Source: DATKWU01 sp964653685
GTDB lineage: Bacteria; Patescibacteriota; Microgenomatia; PFEM01; JAHIFH01
NCBI GenBank assembly: GCA_964653685.1
Contig: CAZZHA010000009.1
Location: forward strand, 1 to 20,365
Length of the DNA: 20,365 nt
Reading direction: 5' to 3'
The position numbers and the translations under genes are program-made. Positions 1 to 8,054 of this stretch are shown piece after piece; within the stretch, counting starts at the first letter, position 1; every line of letters begins with the position of its first letter. The notes below the pieces were generated by a model, which saw only the letters and a program-made list of their open reading frames with translations, did not search any database and was not told the origin of the DNA.

Positions 1-1017
1 ATGATTATTCGCGAAGTTCTGCCTGAAGAAAAAGACCAATTTAACGCTGTGGTCAACCATCCTCTCCAAACCTGGGAATGGGGAGAATTCCGAAAAAAGA
101 CCGGTCTGGAAGTTATTCGCCTCGGTCTTTTTGATGAGAAAAAAATCAAAGTTGGTTATCAGTTAACGGTTCACCCTATCCCCAAATTTCCTTACAGTAT
201 CATCTATTTCCCTAAGGGGCCAATGCCTGATAAAAGATTGATTGAGGCTTTGATTAAGTTAGGTCAAAAAGAAAAAGCGATTCTGGTTAAACTCGAACCC
301 AATGTTTTGGCTGATGAAAAAAATTCTCAATCCCAAGTTTGGCAAAATCTCCACTTAAAACCAGGTAATCCTTATTTCACTAAACACACTTTTTATCTTG
401 ATTTAACTAAAAGTAATGAAGAATTAATGGCGGCGATGAAACCAAAAACTCGTTACAATCTTCGCCTTTCTCAAAAACATGTGGTCGAGGTAAATGAGGA
501 TAACTCGGCCAAAGCCTTTGAGGCTTACCTTAAACTGATGGCCGAAACCACCAAAAGACAAGGTTTTTACGCCCATACTCCAGAATACCATCAAAAAATG
601 TGGGAAATGCTTCAGCCAACTGGTTTGGCTCATCTTTTAACGGCTGATTATCAAGGAAAAATTTTGGTTACCTGGGTTTTGTTTAAATTCAAAGACGTTC
701 TTTATTATCCTTATGGCTGGTCAACCAGGGAACATCAAAATGTCATGGCTTCTTACGCGATGATGTGGGCCGCGATTCAGTTCGGCAAAAAGCAGGGCTG
801 CAAACTTTTTGATTTATGGGGAACGCCTGGTCCTGACCCCAGTCCTCAAGATCCCTGGTTTGGTTTTCATCGCTTTAAACTTGGCTTTAGCGCCAAGGTC
901 GTCGAATTTGTTGGTACTTATGATTTGGTAATTGATCACCGTTTTTATCCTGTTTTTAACCTGGCTAATGCCTGGCGCTGGAAATTGCTCCGCCTAAGAA
1001 CGAAACTGCCATTCTAA
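1..1017 (+). CDS. FemAB-family peptidoglycan bridge aminoacyltransferase (first copy)
   Basis: A 338-residue protein of the FemA/FemB/FemX family, GNAT-fold enzymes that transfer an amino acid from aminoacyl-tRNA onto the stem peptide of lipid II or peptidoglycan at the cytoplasmic face of the membrane. Visible hallmarks are the N-terminal QTWEWGEFRKK block (residues 23-33), the central MKPKTRYNLRLSQKH segment, and a C-terminal GNAT-like half with YPYGWSTREHQN, then LFDLWGTPGP and the FGFHRFKLGF block. All are typical of FemAB proteins. The window starts exactly at this ATG, so no upstream signal can be judged, but MIIREV is a plausible true N-terminus. The next FemAB gene starts immediately after the TAA (TAAATG), so the two are surely co-transcribed. 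Family assignment is firm; the amino acid added and its acceptor position cannot be read from sequence. Confidence 0.88.
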   Translation: MIIREVLPEEKDQFNAVVNHPLQTWEWGEFRKKTGLEVIRLGLFDEKKIKVGYQLTVHPIPKFPYSIIYFPKGPMPDKRLIEALIKLGQKEKAILVKLEPNVLADEKNSQSQVWQNLHLKPGNPYFTKHTFYLDLTKSNEELMAAMKPKTRYNLRLSQKHVVEVNEDNSAKAFEAYLKLMAETTKRQGFYAHTPEYHQKMWEMLQPTGLAHLLTADYQGKILVTWVLFKFKDVLYYPYGWSTREHQNVMASYAMMWAAIQFGKKQGCKLFDLWGTPGPDPSPQDPWFGFHRFKLGFSAKVVEFVGTYDLVIDHRFYPVFNLANAWRWKLLRLRTKLPF

Positions 1018-1833
1018 ATGGATTTACGTCAATCAAAAGAATTTTCCCAATATATGAGATTCTCTGGCTGGCAAGTAGAAAAAATGGCTAATTGTTTTAT
1101 TTACATCCGTAAATTACCTTTGTTGCCACCTCTGATTATGAAAGCCCAATATCCTAACCCACCGATTCCTTTTGAAAAAATTGAAAAACTAGCCAAAAAA
1201 TATAAACCCCTTCAAATCCAAATTCAACCTTTAAAAAAAGAACCAGGTTTGGAAAAGCATGGTTATCGATTAAGTGGTGGTGGCCATGTCACTAAAACTC
1301 TTCAAATTAATCTCAACCAATCTGAAAACAAAATCTTTAGTCAAATGAAAAAAGACGCCCGCTATAACCTCAGAAAATCAGAAAAAGAAAAACTCCAAAT
1401 CATTGAAGTCTTGGACTTAGAAAAATTACGTCAGGCCTGGAGAAAATCTGTTGGCTGGCGAAGATATATCCCTTCCTTAAAAAATCTAGAAAACCTAAAG
1501 AGAGCCTTTACCAGAAAGGCTCTCTTTCTAACAGCTCAATCTCAAGGCAAAATCTCAGGCGGAACAATTCTCCTAACTAATAATAGTAGGGCTTATTACT
1601 ATTACGCCTTTACCTCTAAAGAAGGGAGGAAAAAATTAGCCCAATATCTTTTAGTTTGGGAAGCAATGAAATTAGCTAAAAAAAGAGGTTGTCAGATTTT
1701 TGATTTTGAAGGTATTTATGATAAGCGGTTTCCTGTCAAAGATTGGCAGGGATTTAGTCATTTCAAAAAAAGTTTTGGCGGTCAAGAAATTGAATACCCA
1801 GGTGTCTTTATTAAGACCAAGCTTCACAGATAA
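1018..1833 (+). CDS. FemAB-family aminoacyltransferase, shorter second copy
   Basis: A 271-residue FemAB-like protein with zero spacing from the first copy. It keeps the middle motif (MKKDARYNLRKSEKE, about residues 110-124) and the C-terminal block with YYYYAFTSKEGRKKLAQYLL, IFDFEGIYD and WQGFSHFKKSFGG. These match the first copy's YPYGWSTREH, LFDLWG and FGFHRFKLGF blocks in order. The N-terminal domain is reduced: the SQYMRFSGWQVEK stretch replaces the usual W-x-W-G-x-F region. Paired FemAB paralogues often add successive bridge residues (FemA and FemB in staphylococci); applying that here is inference. The last 23 bases overlap the 3' end of the opposing helicase gene. A perfect 13-bp inverted repeat sits inside the gene at 1497-1527. 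Confidence 0.85.
   Translation: MDLRQSKEFSQYMRFSGWQVEKMANCFIYIRKLPLLPPLIMKAQYPNPPIPFEKIEKLAKKYKPLQIQIQPLKKEPGLEKHGYRLSGGGHVTKTLQINLNQSENKIFSQMKKDARYNLRKSEKEKLQIIEVLDLEKLRQAWRKSVGWRRYIPSLKNLENLKRAFTRKALFLTAQSQGKISGGTILLTNNSRAYYYYAFTSKEGRKKLAQYLLVWEAMKLAKKRGCQIFDFEGIYDKRFPVKDWQGFSHFKKSFGGQEIEYPGVFIKTKLHR
1497..1527 (+). repeat. Perfect 13-bp hairpin inside a coding region
   Basis: The arm at 1497-1509 (AAAGAGAGCCTTT) and the arm at 1515-1527 (AAAGGCTCTCTTT) are exact reverse complements separated by a 5-nt loop (ACCAG). The 3' arm ends in a T-rich run (TCTTTCTAA), giving the outline of an intrinsic terminator. It lies within the second FemAB gene, whose frame stays open through it. Confidence 0.7.
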
Positions 1834-4693
1834 GTTTGTATTCGCAAAAGTCGCACCAGACTCCAGGTCTTGGTTCAAATTGACTTTCTTCAATCTCCTT
1901 AGCCTTTTTGATTAGGTCTTTTTTTGCTTGAATCAATTGTTCTTTACTTCTTTGAGTTGATTTTTTTTCACCGGTATCAAGGAAATAGAAAGACAAAATT
2001 ACGTCTTCTGGATTTTGTTTGAGAATTCCAGGGTCGGTCGCCGCTAAAGCATAAACGCTCATTTGTAATGATTTGTTCAATTCTTTTTGGTCAATCATTT
2101 TTCCGGTTTTGTAATCAATAATTTCCATCCCTGATTTAGTTTCATCAATCCGGTCAATCCGACCGCCAATCCTTAAACCTTCTTTGGCTTTGATCACAAA
2201 GTTTTGTTCTAAATATTTGGGCAGTTTGTCTGGATCATAACCTTTGTCATAGAATTTTCTTAACATCCGTTCAGCTTCCTGGCGCATTCGCTTCTCATGA
2301 GCTTTAGAGGTATAACCTTCATCAATCCAGTTGTTATCTAAAATATTTAACAAATCTTTTTTTGTCGGCTTTTTTCCTTCTAAGGCTACTTGATAAAAAT
2401 CTTTTAAGGTTTGATGAATCACATTACCAAAACCAGCTGCCGGTGGGGTGGGTGTGGGAATTCTCTGAATATAACGATAACGGTATTGGAGAGGACATTT
2501 ATCATAAGTCTCGACTTGAGAAAAAGACAAGTAATTAATCGGTAAGCGACTTCTTTCTGACTTTACTTCCGGAGTTGGTTGGAAGTCAAAAATGGTTAGC
2601 TGATTATTCGTTTTTATTGGTTTTTTAATTACCTCTTCACCTAAGGCTTCTATTACAAAAGGAGAAATTTTTTTCTCCCTTTTGGCTTCACCATAATAAT
2701 TGGCGGCCGTTAGAAACAAACGATCACAAGCCCGAGTCATGCCCACGTAAAACAATCGTCTTTCTTCTTGTTCATGATAATCACCTACAGGTAAAATTTC
2801 TTTAATCAAAGCTTCAGGAATCGGAATCTGTTCTGGCCTTTCCCGAGTGGGAAACCGGGCCGACACCAAATTAACCAAAAAAACCACCGGAAACTCTAAA
2901 CCTTTAGCTGAATGAACGGTCAGGAGATTCACCCGATTTTCTTCAGTCCAATCCAAATTACTGGCTAAGGGTGATTCACCTAAATCCATGGAGAGATTAA
3001 GCCAATCAACTACGGCTCTGACTGAGGCATCCTCATGATCAACTTCATAAGTTTTAAGGCGATCAAAAAATTTAGAAATATTTTGGGCTTGTTTTTCTTC
3101 AGTCGGTGATTTGTAATCAGTCAGATTCTTTAATAGACCGGTGTCTTCAAGAAAATAATAGAGAATTTGACCAGCCGTTTCTTTGGGAAGAAGTTTCAGA
3201 TGACGGTAAACCATTTTAACAAACTTCTCTATCTTTACATTGGTTTCTTTGCTGATTCTCAATCTGTCTGCCTGCTCACAGGCTTCAAACAAAGAAAGAT
3301 TTTTTCTTTTAGCATAATTATTAATCGCCGCCAAATCCCGCGCCTCCAGATTGAATAAATCCAGGGAAAGAACTCGGTAGAGGGCCAGGTCATCTTCGAA
3401 ATTATAAAGAATCTTAAGATAGGCAATTAAATCCTTAACTTCAGCTTGACGAAAGAGTTGACCGGGACCAAGAAATTGATAAGGCAAACCCTGTCGACCC
3501 AGGGCCCGGACAAAAGGTTCAGCATGATTATTGGCCCGAACTAAGATAGCGATATCCTGATAGTCATAACTACAAACTGAACCATCAGTCAGACTTTTAA
3601 TGGTTTTGGCCACCGCTTCAGCTTCGTTTTCCACCCGATCAGTCTGGATAAGCTCGATTGGCTTGCCCTTAATTTTTCTGACGGCTTTTAGTTTTTTATT
3701 GATTTTTTCTTTGACCTCTAAGCGATCAGGGTTGTTGTTTTGAATTAACTGGTAAGCATGATCAAGAATTATTTGGCTAGAACGATAGTTTTTAGCAAGA
3801 ACAATAATCTTAGCCTTAGGATAGTTTTTTCGGAACTGAATAACATTGGAAACGGCAGCGCCCCGAAAACGATAAATTGATTGATCATCATCGCCAGTCA
3901 CGGTGATATTTGCTTTCTTGCCTGCTAAAAGCATGGCCAATTCATTTTGGGCATAATTGGTATCTTGAAACTCATCAACTAAAAAATATTTAAATTTATC
4001 TTGATACTGATGGAGAATATTTTTTCGGGTCCGAAAAAGTTTGATGGTTTTGCTAATTAAATCAGCAAAATCCATTATTCCTTCTTTAATTTTTAATTCT
4101 CCATAAGTTCGATAAGCATTGGCTAATTCTAATGTCTTAGTCGCTTCATCCTTGGTTTCTCTGGTTTTGGCTTTTTGTTTTAATTTTCGAGCATACTTTA
4201 GATATTCTTCAGGTAGAATATCCTCGTCTTTTAACCGGGAAAAATGTTGAAGAAGGCCATCCACAAATTTAGTCGGATTGCCTAAAGGCCGAAAATATTT
4301 AAGTTTGAATTGAAAAAGATGATTAACCAGAAACTGGGTAGTTTCTGCTTGGGCCATCAGTTTGTAACCCGGATCAAGGCCAATCTGGAGGGCTTCTTGG
4401 CGCAAAACCCGGTCACAAAAAGAATGGAAGGTGGCAATCCACATATCGGTGTAGCCATAAGGCATGGCAATATCGACTCGCTCCTCCATTTCCCGAGCGG
4501 CTTTATCAGTAAAAGTCAGAGCTAGAATTTCAGCGGGTTTGGCTTTTTCAGAAGTCACCAACCATTTGATTCTTTCGGTAATGACCGTAGTTTTGCCAGT
4601 CCCCGCCCCAGCCATAATCAAAAGAGGTCCTTGGCCGTGTTTAATTGCTTCTTGCTGTTTCTTGTTTAATTTCTTCTCTTTGGAATTAGCCAT
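1811..4693 (-). CDS. UvrD/PcrA-type superfamily 1 helicase fused to PD-(D/E)XK nuclease
   Basis: A 960-residue protein. The N-terminal 700 residues are a UvrD-like 3'-5' DNA helicase: Q motif LNKKQQEAI (9-17), Walker A AGAGTGKTT (28-36), motif Ia LTFTDKAAREM, Walker B VDEFQDTN (D240, E241), TGDDDQSIYRFRGA, KNYRSS, the TVHSAKGLEFPVVFL block and motif VI YVGMTRACDRL (R654). The C-terminal part is a RecB/AddB-like nuclease with GNVIHQTLKDFY, GGRIDRID and the catalytic IDYKTGK (D860, K862). Cys733 (YDKCPLQY) and the terminal C947-x2-C950-x5-C956 match the four-Cys iron-sulphur staple of AddB/Cas4-type nucleases. The expected role is processing of DNA ends or repair intermediates. The start lies 9 nt after the rmuC stop with no visible Shine-Dalgarno. 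Whether it replaces AddAB/RecBCD here is inference. Confidence 0.9.
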   Translation of the reverse strand: MANSKEKKLNKKQQEAIKHGQGPLLIMAGAGTGKTTVITERIKWLVTSEKAKPAEILALTFTDKAAREMEERVDIAMPYGYTDMWIATFHSFCDRVLRQEALQIGLDPGYKLMAQAETTQFLVNHLFQFKLKYFRPLGNPTKFVDGLLQHFSRLKDEDILPEEYLKYARKLKQKAKTRETKDEATKTLELANAYRTYGELKIKEGIMDFADLISKTIKLFRTRKNILHQYQDKFKYFLVDEFQDTNYAQNELAMLLAGKKANITVTGDDDQSIYRFRGAAVSNVIQFRKNYPKAKIIVLAKNYRSSQIILDHAYQLIQNNNPDRLEVKEKINKKLKAVRKIKGKPIELIQTDRVENEAEAVAKTIKSLTDGSVCSYDYQDIAILVRANNHAEPFVRALGRQGLPYQFLGPGQLFRQAEVKDLIAYLKILYNFEDDLALYRVLSLDLFNLEARDLAAINNYAKRKNLSLFEACEQADRLRISKETNVKIEKFVKMVYRHLKLLPKETAGQILYYFLEDTGLLKNLTDYKSPTEEKQAQNISKFFDRLKTYEVDHEDASVRAVVDWLNLSMDLGESPLASNLDWTEENRVNLLTVHSAKGLEFPVVFLVNLVSARFPTRERPEQIPIPEALIKEILPVGDYHEQEERRLFYVGMTRACDRLFLTAANYYGEAKREKKISPFVIEALGEEVIKKPIKTNNQLTIFDFQPTPEVKSERSRLPINYLSFSQVETYDKCPLQYRYRYIQRIPTPTPPAAGFGNVIHQTLKDFYQVALEGKKPTKKDLLNILDNNWIDEGYTSKAHEKRMRQEAERMLRKFYDKGYDPDKLPKYLEQNFVIKAKEGLRIGGRIDRIDETKSGMEIIDYKTGKMIDQKELNKSLQMSVYALAATDPGILKQNPEDVILSFYFLDTGEKKSTQRSKEQLIQAKKDLIKKAKEIEESQFEPRPGVWCDFCEYKLICEAWS

Positions 4694-4702
4694 GATGAAG
4701 AA

Positions 4703-5716
4703 CTAATTTTCCTTTATCTTTAATTGTTTTGGTTTTTCTCTAACGCCTTCACCTAAAGAATCGGTTGAGGATAATTTTTGACCTAAGAGAGTAAAACCCG
4801 AAAGAACATGACTCATTTGGTTGTAGGCATTCTGGAGATGTTTACCAAGAACCGAAAGAGAACCTTCGGTCTTTTCATAATCTTTTCTAATCGCTCTTAG
4901 GAGTCGAAAAACTTCCCGAGAACGGGTTTCTATTTTCTTACCTTCAAAAGACAAGAGAATTGTCTGTAGATGAGCGTAAAGAGTTGAAGGGGAAACCGGA
5001 TAAACTCGATGGTTTCGAGCAAAGTCGGTCAAGTCAGGAATATTGGCGACTTCATAAAAAACCGCTTCTGAAGGAATGTACATTAATGCAAAATCCATGG
5101 TCCCTTCTTCAGGCAGGATATACTTTTGGGAAATTGTTTTAATGTGTTTCTTAACGTCAGCCACAAAAGCGACCCTAGCTTTCTTCTTTTCTGTTTCGTT
5201 TTCAGCTTTAACAATTCGTTGAAAATTTTCCATGGGAAATTTAGAATCAATAGGCAAAAGACCGGCATCCGTTCTTAAGGCCGCGTCCACTTTTTCCCCT
5301 GATTTAAAACTGTATTGAAGATAAAAGGCATTTTTGGGAAACATTTGAGAAATTAAGTCTTTTAAAACTTCCTCACCAATATTACCTCTTAACTTAGGAC
5401 TCTTTAAAAAGTCTTGTAAGTCGCGCATCGACCGACCAATTTCACTAAATTGGCCCGCCTCTTTTTGAAGATCGCCAATCACTCGGGCAGCCCGATCAAG
5501 CCTGGTGGCAATGGCATCAGTATTCTTTTGCAAAGTATCGGTAATGTTCTTGTTGCTTTTTTGCAACAGATCTTGGTTGGCCCGAAGCCATTCAACTAGA
5601 GTTTCGTCTGGTTTGTTTTTTTCCGCAATTTGAGAAAGTTTTTTGTTAATCAAAAAAACCGCTAGGGCAATGGCGCCAATAATCAAGGCCGTTAAAAGGT
5701 AAAATTCGTTGGGCAT
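4703..5716 (-). CDS. rmuC: RmuC-family DNA recombination protein
   Basis: A 337-residue RmuC homologue. Residues about 5-24 form an N-terminal membrane helix, then a coiled-coil-like stretch leads to the conserved domain: LRGNIGEEVLKDLI, GEKVDAALR, LLPIDSKFPMENF and FALMYIPSEAVFYEV are family signatures (IDSKFP and YIPSEAV are especially diagnostic). The family belongs to the PD-(D/E)XK-like nucleases and limits inversions between short repeats in E. coli. It is the first gene of a two-gene minus-strand operon with the helicase-nuclease, 9 nt apart, a sensible pairing for DNA repair. The start codon ATG is fixed by an extended -10 seven nt upstream, implying a leaderless mRNA. Confidence 0.92.
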   Translation of the reverse strand: MPNEFYLLTALIIGAIALAVFLINKKLSQIAEKNKPDETLVEWLRANQDLLQKSNKNITDTLQKNTDAIATRLDRAARVIGDLQKEAGQFSEIGRSMRDLQDFLKSPKLRGNIGEEVLKDLISQMFPKNAFYLQYSFKSGEKVDAALRTDAGLLPIDSKFPMENFQRIVKAENETEKKKARVAFVADVKKHIKTISQKYILPEEGTMDFALMYIPSEAVFYEVANIPDLTDFARNHRVYPVSPSTLYAHLQTILLSFEGKKIETRSREVFRLLRAIRKDYEKTEGSLSVLGKHLQNAYNQMSHVLSGFTLLGQKLSSTDSLGEGVREKPKQLKIKEN

Positions 5717-5719
5717 AGC

Positions 5720-5748
5720 TTCAATTTTAGCACAAATTGGCGTATGAT
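5720..5748 (+). promoter_or_regulatory. Leaderless promoter for the small membrane protein
   Basis: A -10 hexamer TATGAT (5743-5748) lies 6 nt before the ATG at 5755, with a weak -35 TTCAAT (5720-5725) at 17-bp spacing. The predicted transcription start coincides with the ATG. The whole divergent control region is only 38 bp, so it overlaps the rmuC promoter. Confidence 0.5.
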
Positions 5749-5752
5749 TAAA
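5724..5752 (-). promoter_or_regulatory. Leaderless promoter for rmuC
   Basis: On the minus strand an extended -10 (TG-C-TAAAAT, hexamer at 5724-5729) lies 7 nt before the rmuC ATG, so transcription should begin at or next to the start codon. A weak -35 (TTTAAT, 5747-5752) sits 17 bp upstream and overlaps the -10 of the divergent promoter. Confidence 0.55.
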
Positions 5753-5754
5753 TC

Positions 5755-6132
5755 ATGAAAGAAAAAGAATTTTCAAGAGAAAAAGATCAACCTAAGCAAC
5801 TGATCCGAAGAACATTAAACTTTAGACAGCGAAGGAAAAACTTTTTCCCTACTCTTCTTTTGGCCATTCTTTTTTGGCTCGGTTGGTTATTAGTTTTATT
5901 TAAAGTCCCACCAGAAAATCTTTTATCAATCTTGGGGTTTTTTAGCTTGCTTTTTGCCACTTTGTTTTTGACTAGTGCCCTCCTTTTTGCTAACTCCCGG
6001 AGGGGTTTAATAACGGCTCTTTTTTTTGTTCTAGTACTTATTTTCCGCTATTACCAAATTGGTAATTTTCTAAACTTAATGATTCTTTTAGCGATTTTTG
6101 TTTCTCTAGAGCTTTTTTTTAGTAAGCAATAA
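5755..6132 (+). CDS. Small integral membrane protein, function unknown
   Basis: A 125-residue protein not recognised as any named family. The first 30 residues are very rich in Lys, Arg and Glu (KEKEFSREKDQPKQ, then RRTLNFRQRRKNF). Four hydrophobic segments follow at roughly 31-49, 54-78, 84-98 and 104-121, with short Arg/Asn-containing turns. The basic N-terminus predicts that end in the cytoplasm. It has its own promoter, diverges from rmuC and precedes the YerC-like regulator. The membrane topology is readable from sequence; the role is not. Confidence 0.75.
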   Translation: MKEKEFSREKDQPKQLIRRTLNFRQRRKNFFPTLLLAILFWLGWLLVLFKVPPENLLSILGFFSLLFATLFLTSALLFANSRRGLITALFFVLVLIFRYYQIGNFLNLMILLAIFVSLELFFSKQ

Positions 6133-6133
6133 T

Positions 6134-6162
6134 TTGACATTTTCTGTCACTTCTGTTATTAA
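6134..6162 (+). promoter_or_regulatory. Promoter of the YerC-like regulator gene, with overlapping inverted repeat
   Basis: A perfect consensus -35 TTGACA (6134-6139) and an extended -10 (TG-T-TATTAA, hexamer 6157-6162) at 17-bp spacing. A perfect inverted repeat TGACA-N5-TGTCA (6135-6149) overlaps the -35, where a dimeric repressor would block polymerase. The predicted start is near 6169, giving a leader of about 59 nt. The operator role is inferred. Confidence 0.6.
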
Positions 6163-6188
6163 TTTAATTAAACAAACTATCTTGCCTG

Positions 6189-6212
6189 CCCACTTTAGTA
6201 ATTTGAAGTGGG
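6189..6212 (+). repeat. Leader hairpin upstream of the YerC-like gene
   Basis: CCCACTT (6189-6195) pairs exactly with AAGTGGG (6206-6212) across a 10-nt loop and is followed by TAATTTGTTTCT. It could be a weak terminator for the upstream gene, an attenuator in the leader, or a second operator half-site pair. It ends 15 nt before the ATG at 6228. Confidence 0.5.
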
Positions 6213-6227
6213 TAATTTGTTTCTACT

Positions 6228-6590
6228 ATGCAAGTCTCAAAAAAGAAAGTTAATCCTAATCTGAAAAATCAGATTTACCAACTCCTTTATCAAGTCATCG
6301 CTGATATCCGCTCAAAAAAAGAAGCCGAAATATTTCTCAATGAAGGTTTAACCGAAACCGAACTAGAAATCTTTGCTAAACGCCTAGGAGCCGCCTATTA
6401 TCTTAATAAAGGCAGAAGCTACGCCAATATTAAAACCAATTTAAGACTTTCCAGCGCCACAATTTCTTCAGTAGCCGAACAAATGAAAAAGGGTAAAGGT
6501 TTCGAAACTGCTCTTCAGAAAATTAATGCCGAAGAATGGGCTAATAAATGGGCCGAAAGAATCAGTAAACGCTTTAAATCTCTTCTTTAA
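6228..6590 (+). CDS. YerC/YecD-type TrpR-superfamily DNA-binding regulator
   Basis: A 120-residue protein matching the TrpR-like YerC/YecD family. The order of LLYQVIADIRSKKEAEIFL, LTETELEIFAKRLGAAYYL, KGRSYANIKTNLRLSSATISSV and a closing MKKGKGFETALQKI is diagnostic; the SYANI/SSATIS segment is the helix-turn-helix. Family members are small DNA-binding proteins; few have a proven ligand, and tryptophan binding should not be assumed. The lysine-rich tails (KKKVNPNLK at the N-terminus, WAERISKRFKSLL at the C-terminus) are additions. The gene has its own strong promoter overlapped by an inverted repeat and a leader hairpin. Another perfect 7-bp hairpin (AATCTGA-AAAA-TCAGATT) falls at 6258-6275 in codons about 11-16. 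Together these suggest autoregulation, an inference. Confidence 0.85.
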   Translation: MQVSKKKVNPNLKNQIYQLLYQVIADIRSKKEAEIFLNEGLTETELEIFAKRLGAAYYLNKGRSYANIKTNLRLSSATISSVAEQMKKGKGFETALQKINAEEWANKWAERISKRFKSLL

Positions 6591-6620
6591 ATTCCTCTTT
6601 TAGATTAAGGCTAAATTTAG

Positions 6621-6626
6621 TAAAAT
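6621..6626 (+). promoter_or_regulatory. -10 element ahead of metG
   Basis: TAAAAT lies 9 nt before the metG ATG, predicting a leader of only a few bases. No convincing -35 or TG extension is seen, so this is weaker than the other short-leader promoters of the window. Confidence 0.35.
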
Positions 6627-6635
6627 TAAGTCATT

Positions 6636-8054
6636 ATGGCTAGAAAATTCTATGTGACCACCGCTATTCCTTACGTTAATGCCGCGCCCCACGTTGGCCA
6701 TGCTTTAGAATTCGTCCAAACTGATGTCATTGCCCGCTATCATCGTTTTCTTGGTGAAGACACTTATTTCCTATCTGGAACCGATGATAATGCCCTTAAA
6801 AACGTCCAGGCAGCTGAGGAGAAAAAAATCCCTGTAGAAAAATTTGTTAAGCAGAATTCAGATAAATTCTATCAATTCAAAAATATTCTTAATATCTCTT
6901 TTGATGATTTTATTCGGACTACCGAGAAACGCCATCTCGAAGGCGCTCAAGCTTTATGGAAAGCTTGTAAAAAAGAAGACATTTACAAGAAAAAATATAA
7001 AGGTCTTTACTGTGTTGGCTGCGAGGCTTTTCTAACAGAGAAAGATCTGGTTGAGGGAAAATGTCCAGAACATAAAAAAAAACCAGAATTAGTAGAAGAA
7101 GAAAATTACTTTTTCCGTCTCTCTAAATACCAAGATTGGCTAGAAAAATTAATTGCTAGCAACAAACTAAAAATTATTCCCAAAACTCGTAAAAATGAAA
7201 TCCTAGCTTTTATTCGTCAAGGCTTAGAAGACTTTAGTATTTCCCGAACTAAGAAAAGAGCTCATGGTTGGGGAATTCCAGTGCCTGGTGACTCCAACCA
7301 AATTATTTATGTTTGGTTCGACGCTTTAGCCAACTATATTACCGCTCTTGACTGGCAAAACAAAGGCAAGCTTTATCAAAAATATTGGCCAGCGGATCTT
7401 CATGTCATCGGCAAAGGAATTACTCGCTTCCACGCTATTTATTGGCCAGCGATGCTTAAAAGTGCTGGCTTGCTTTCACCAAAAGCCGAATTTGTCCACG
7501 GTTACATTACGGTTGAAGGCGAAAAAATCAGTAAATCAATAGGAAATGTGATCGACCCTTTCGATTTGGTTAAGAAATTCGGTACTGATCCAATCCGCTA
7601 TTATCTTCTTCGGGAAATTCCAGCCTATGGTGATGGCGACTTTTCGATTCAGCGATTTAAAGAAGTCTATAATGCTGATTTAGCTAATGGCTTAGGTAAT
7701 CTAGTCGCTAGAGTGGCTAAGTTAGGTGAAAAGTCAGGCTTTGAATTTAAAAAAACCAAGCAGAAACTTTACCCTGAAATTCAAAAAAAGCTGGTCAAAT
7801 TCCAGTTTGATCAAGCTCTGAATTTTATTTGGCAAGAAAAAATTGCTGCCTGCGACAAATTTATCAATCAGCAAAAACCTTGGGAGCTTTCAGGTAAAAA
7901 ACTAAAGCCAATTTTAAATGAATTAGTTAAAGAAATCAGAGAGATTAGCTATAACCTTCGACCTTTTCTACCAGAAACCGCAGAAAAAATCGAAAAACAG
8001 TTCCAGGGACTAAAAATCAAAGCCAAAAAACCACTTTTTCCCAGAATAGAATAA
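6636..8054 (+). CDS. metG: Methionyl-tRNA synthetase
   Basis: A 472-residue class I aminoacyl-tRNA synthetase charging tRNA-Met in the cytoplasm. The HIGH motif appears as HVGH (19-22) after TTAIPYVNAAP, and KMSKS as KISKS (297-301) within GEKISKSIGNVIDP. A zinc knuckle is visible in the connective-peptide insertion with Cys126, Cys129, Cys143 and His146 (CVGC and CPEH), and the FDALANYI segment typical of MetRS is present. The protein stops after the anticodon-binding helical domain and lacks the C-terminal tRNA-binding extension found in E. coli MetG, as in other short bacterial versions. It overlaps tatD by one base (TAATG), a common bacterial gene order. Confidence 0.96.
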   Translation: MARKFYVTTAIPYVNAAPHVGHALEFVQTDVIARYHRFLGEDTYFLSGTDDNALKNVQAAEEKKIPVEKFVKQNSDKFYQFKNILNISFDDFIRTTEKRHLEGAQALWKACKKEDIYKKKYKGLYCVGCEAFLTEKDLVEGKCPEHKKKPELVEEENYFFRLSKYQDWLEKLIASNKLKIIPKTRKNEILAFIRQGLEDFSISRTKKRAHGWGIPVPGDSNQIIYVWFDALANYITALDWQNKGKLYQKYWPADLHVIGKGITRFHAIYWPAMLKSAGLLSPKAEFVHGYITVEGEKISKSIGNVIDPFDLVKKFGTDPIRYYLLREIPAYGDGDFSIQRFKEVYNADLANGLGNLVARVAKLGEKSGFEFKKTKQKLYPEIQKKLVKFQFDQALNFIWQEKIAACDKFINQQKPWELSGKKLKPILNELVKEIREISYNLRPFLPETAEKIEKQFQGLKIKAKKPLFPRIE

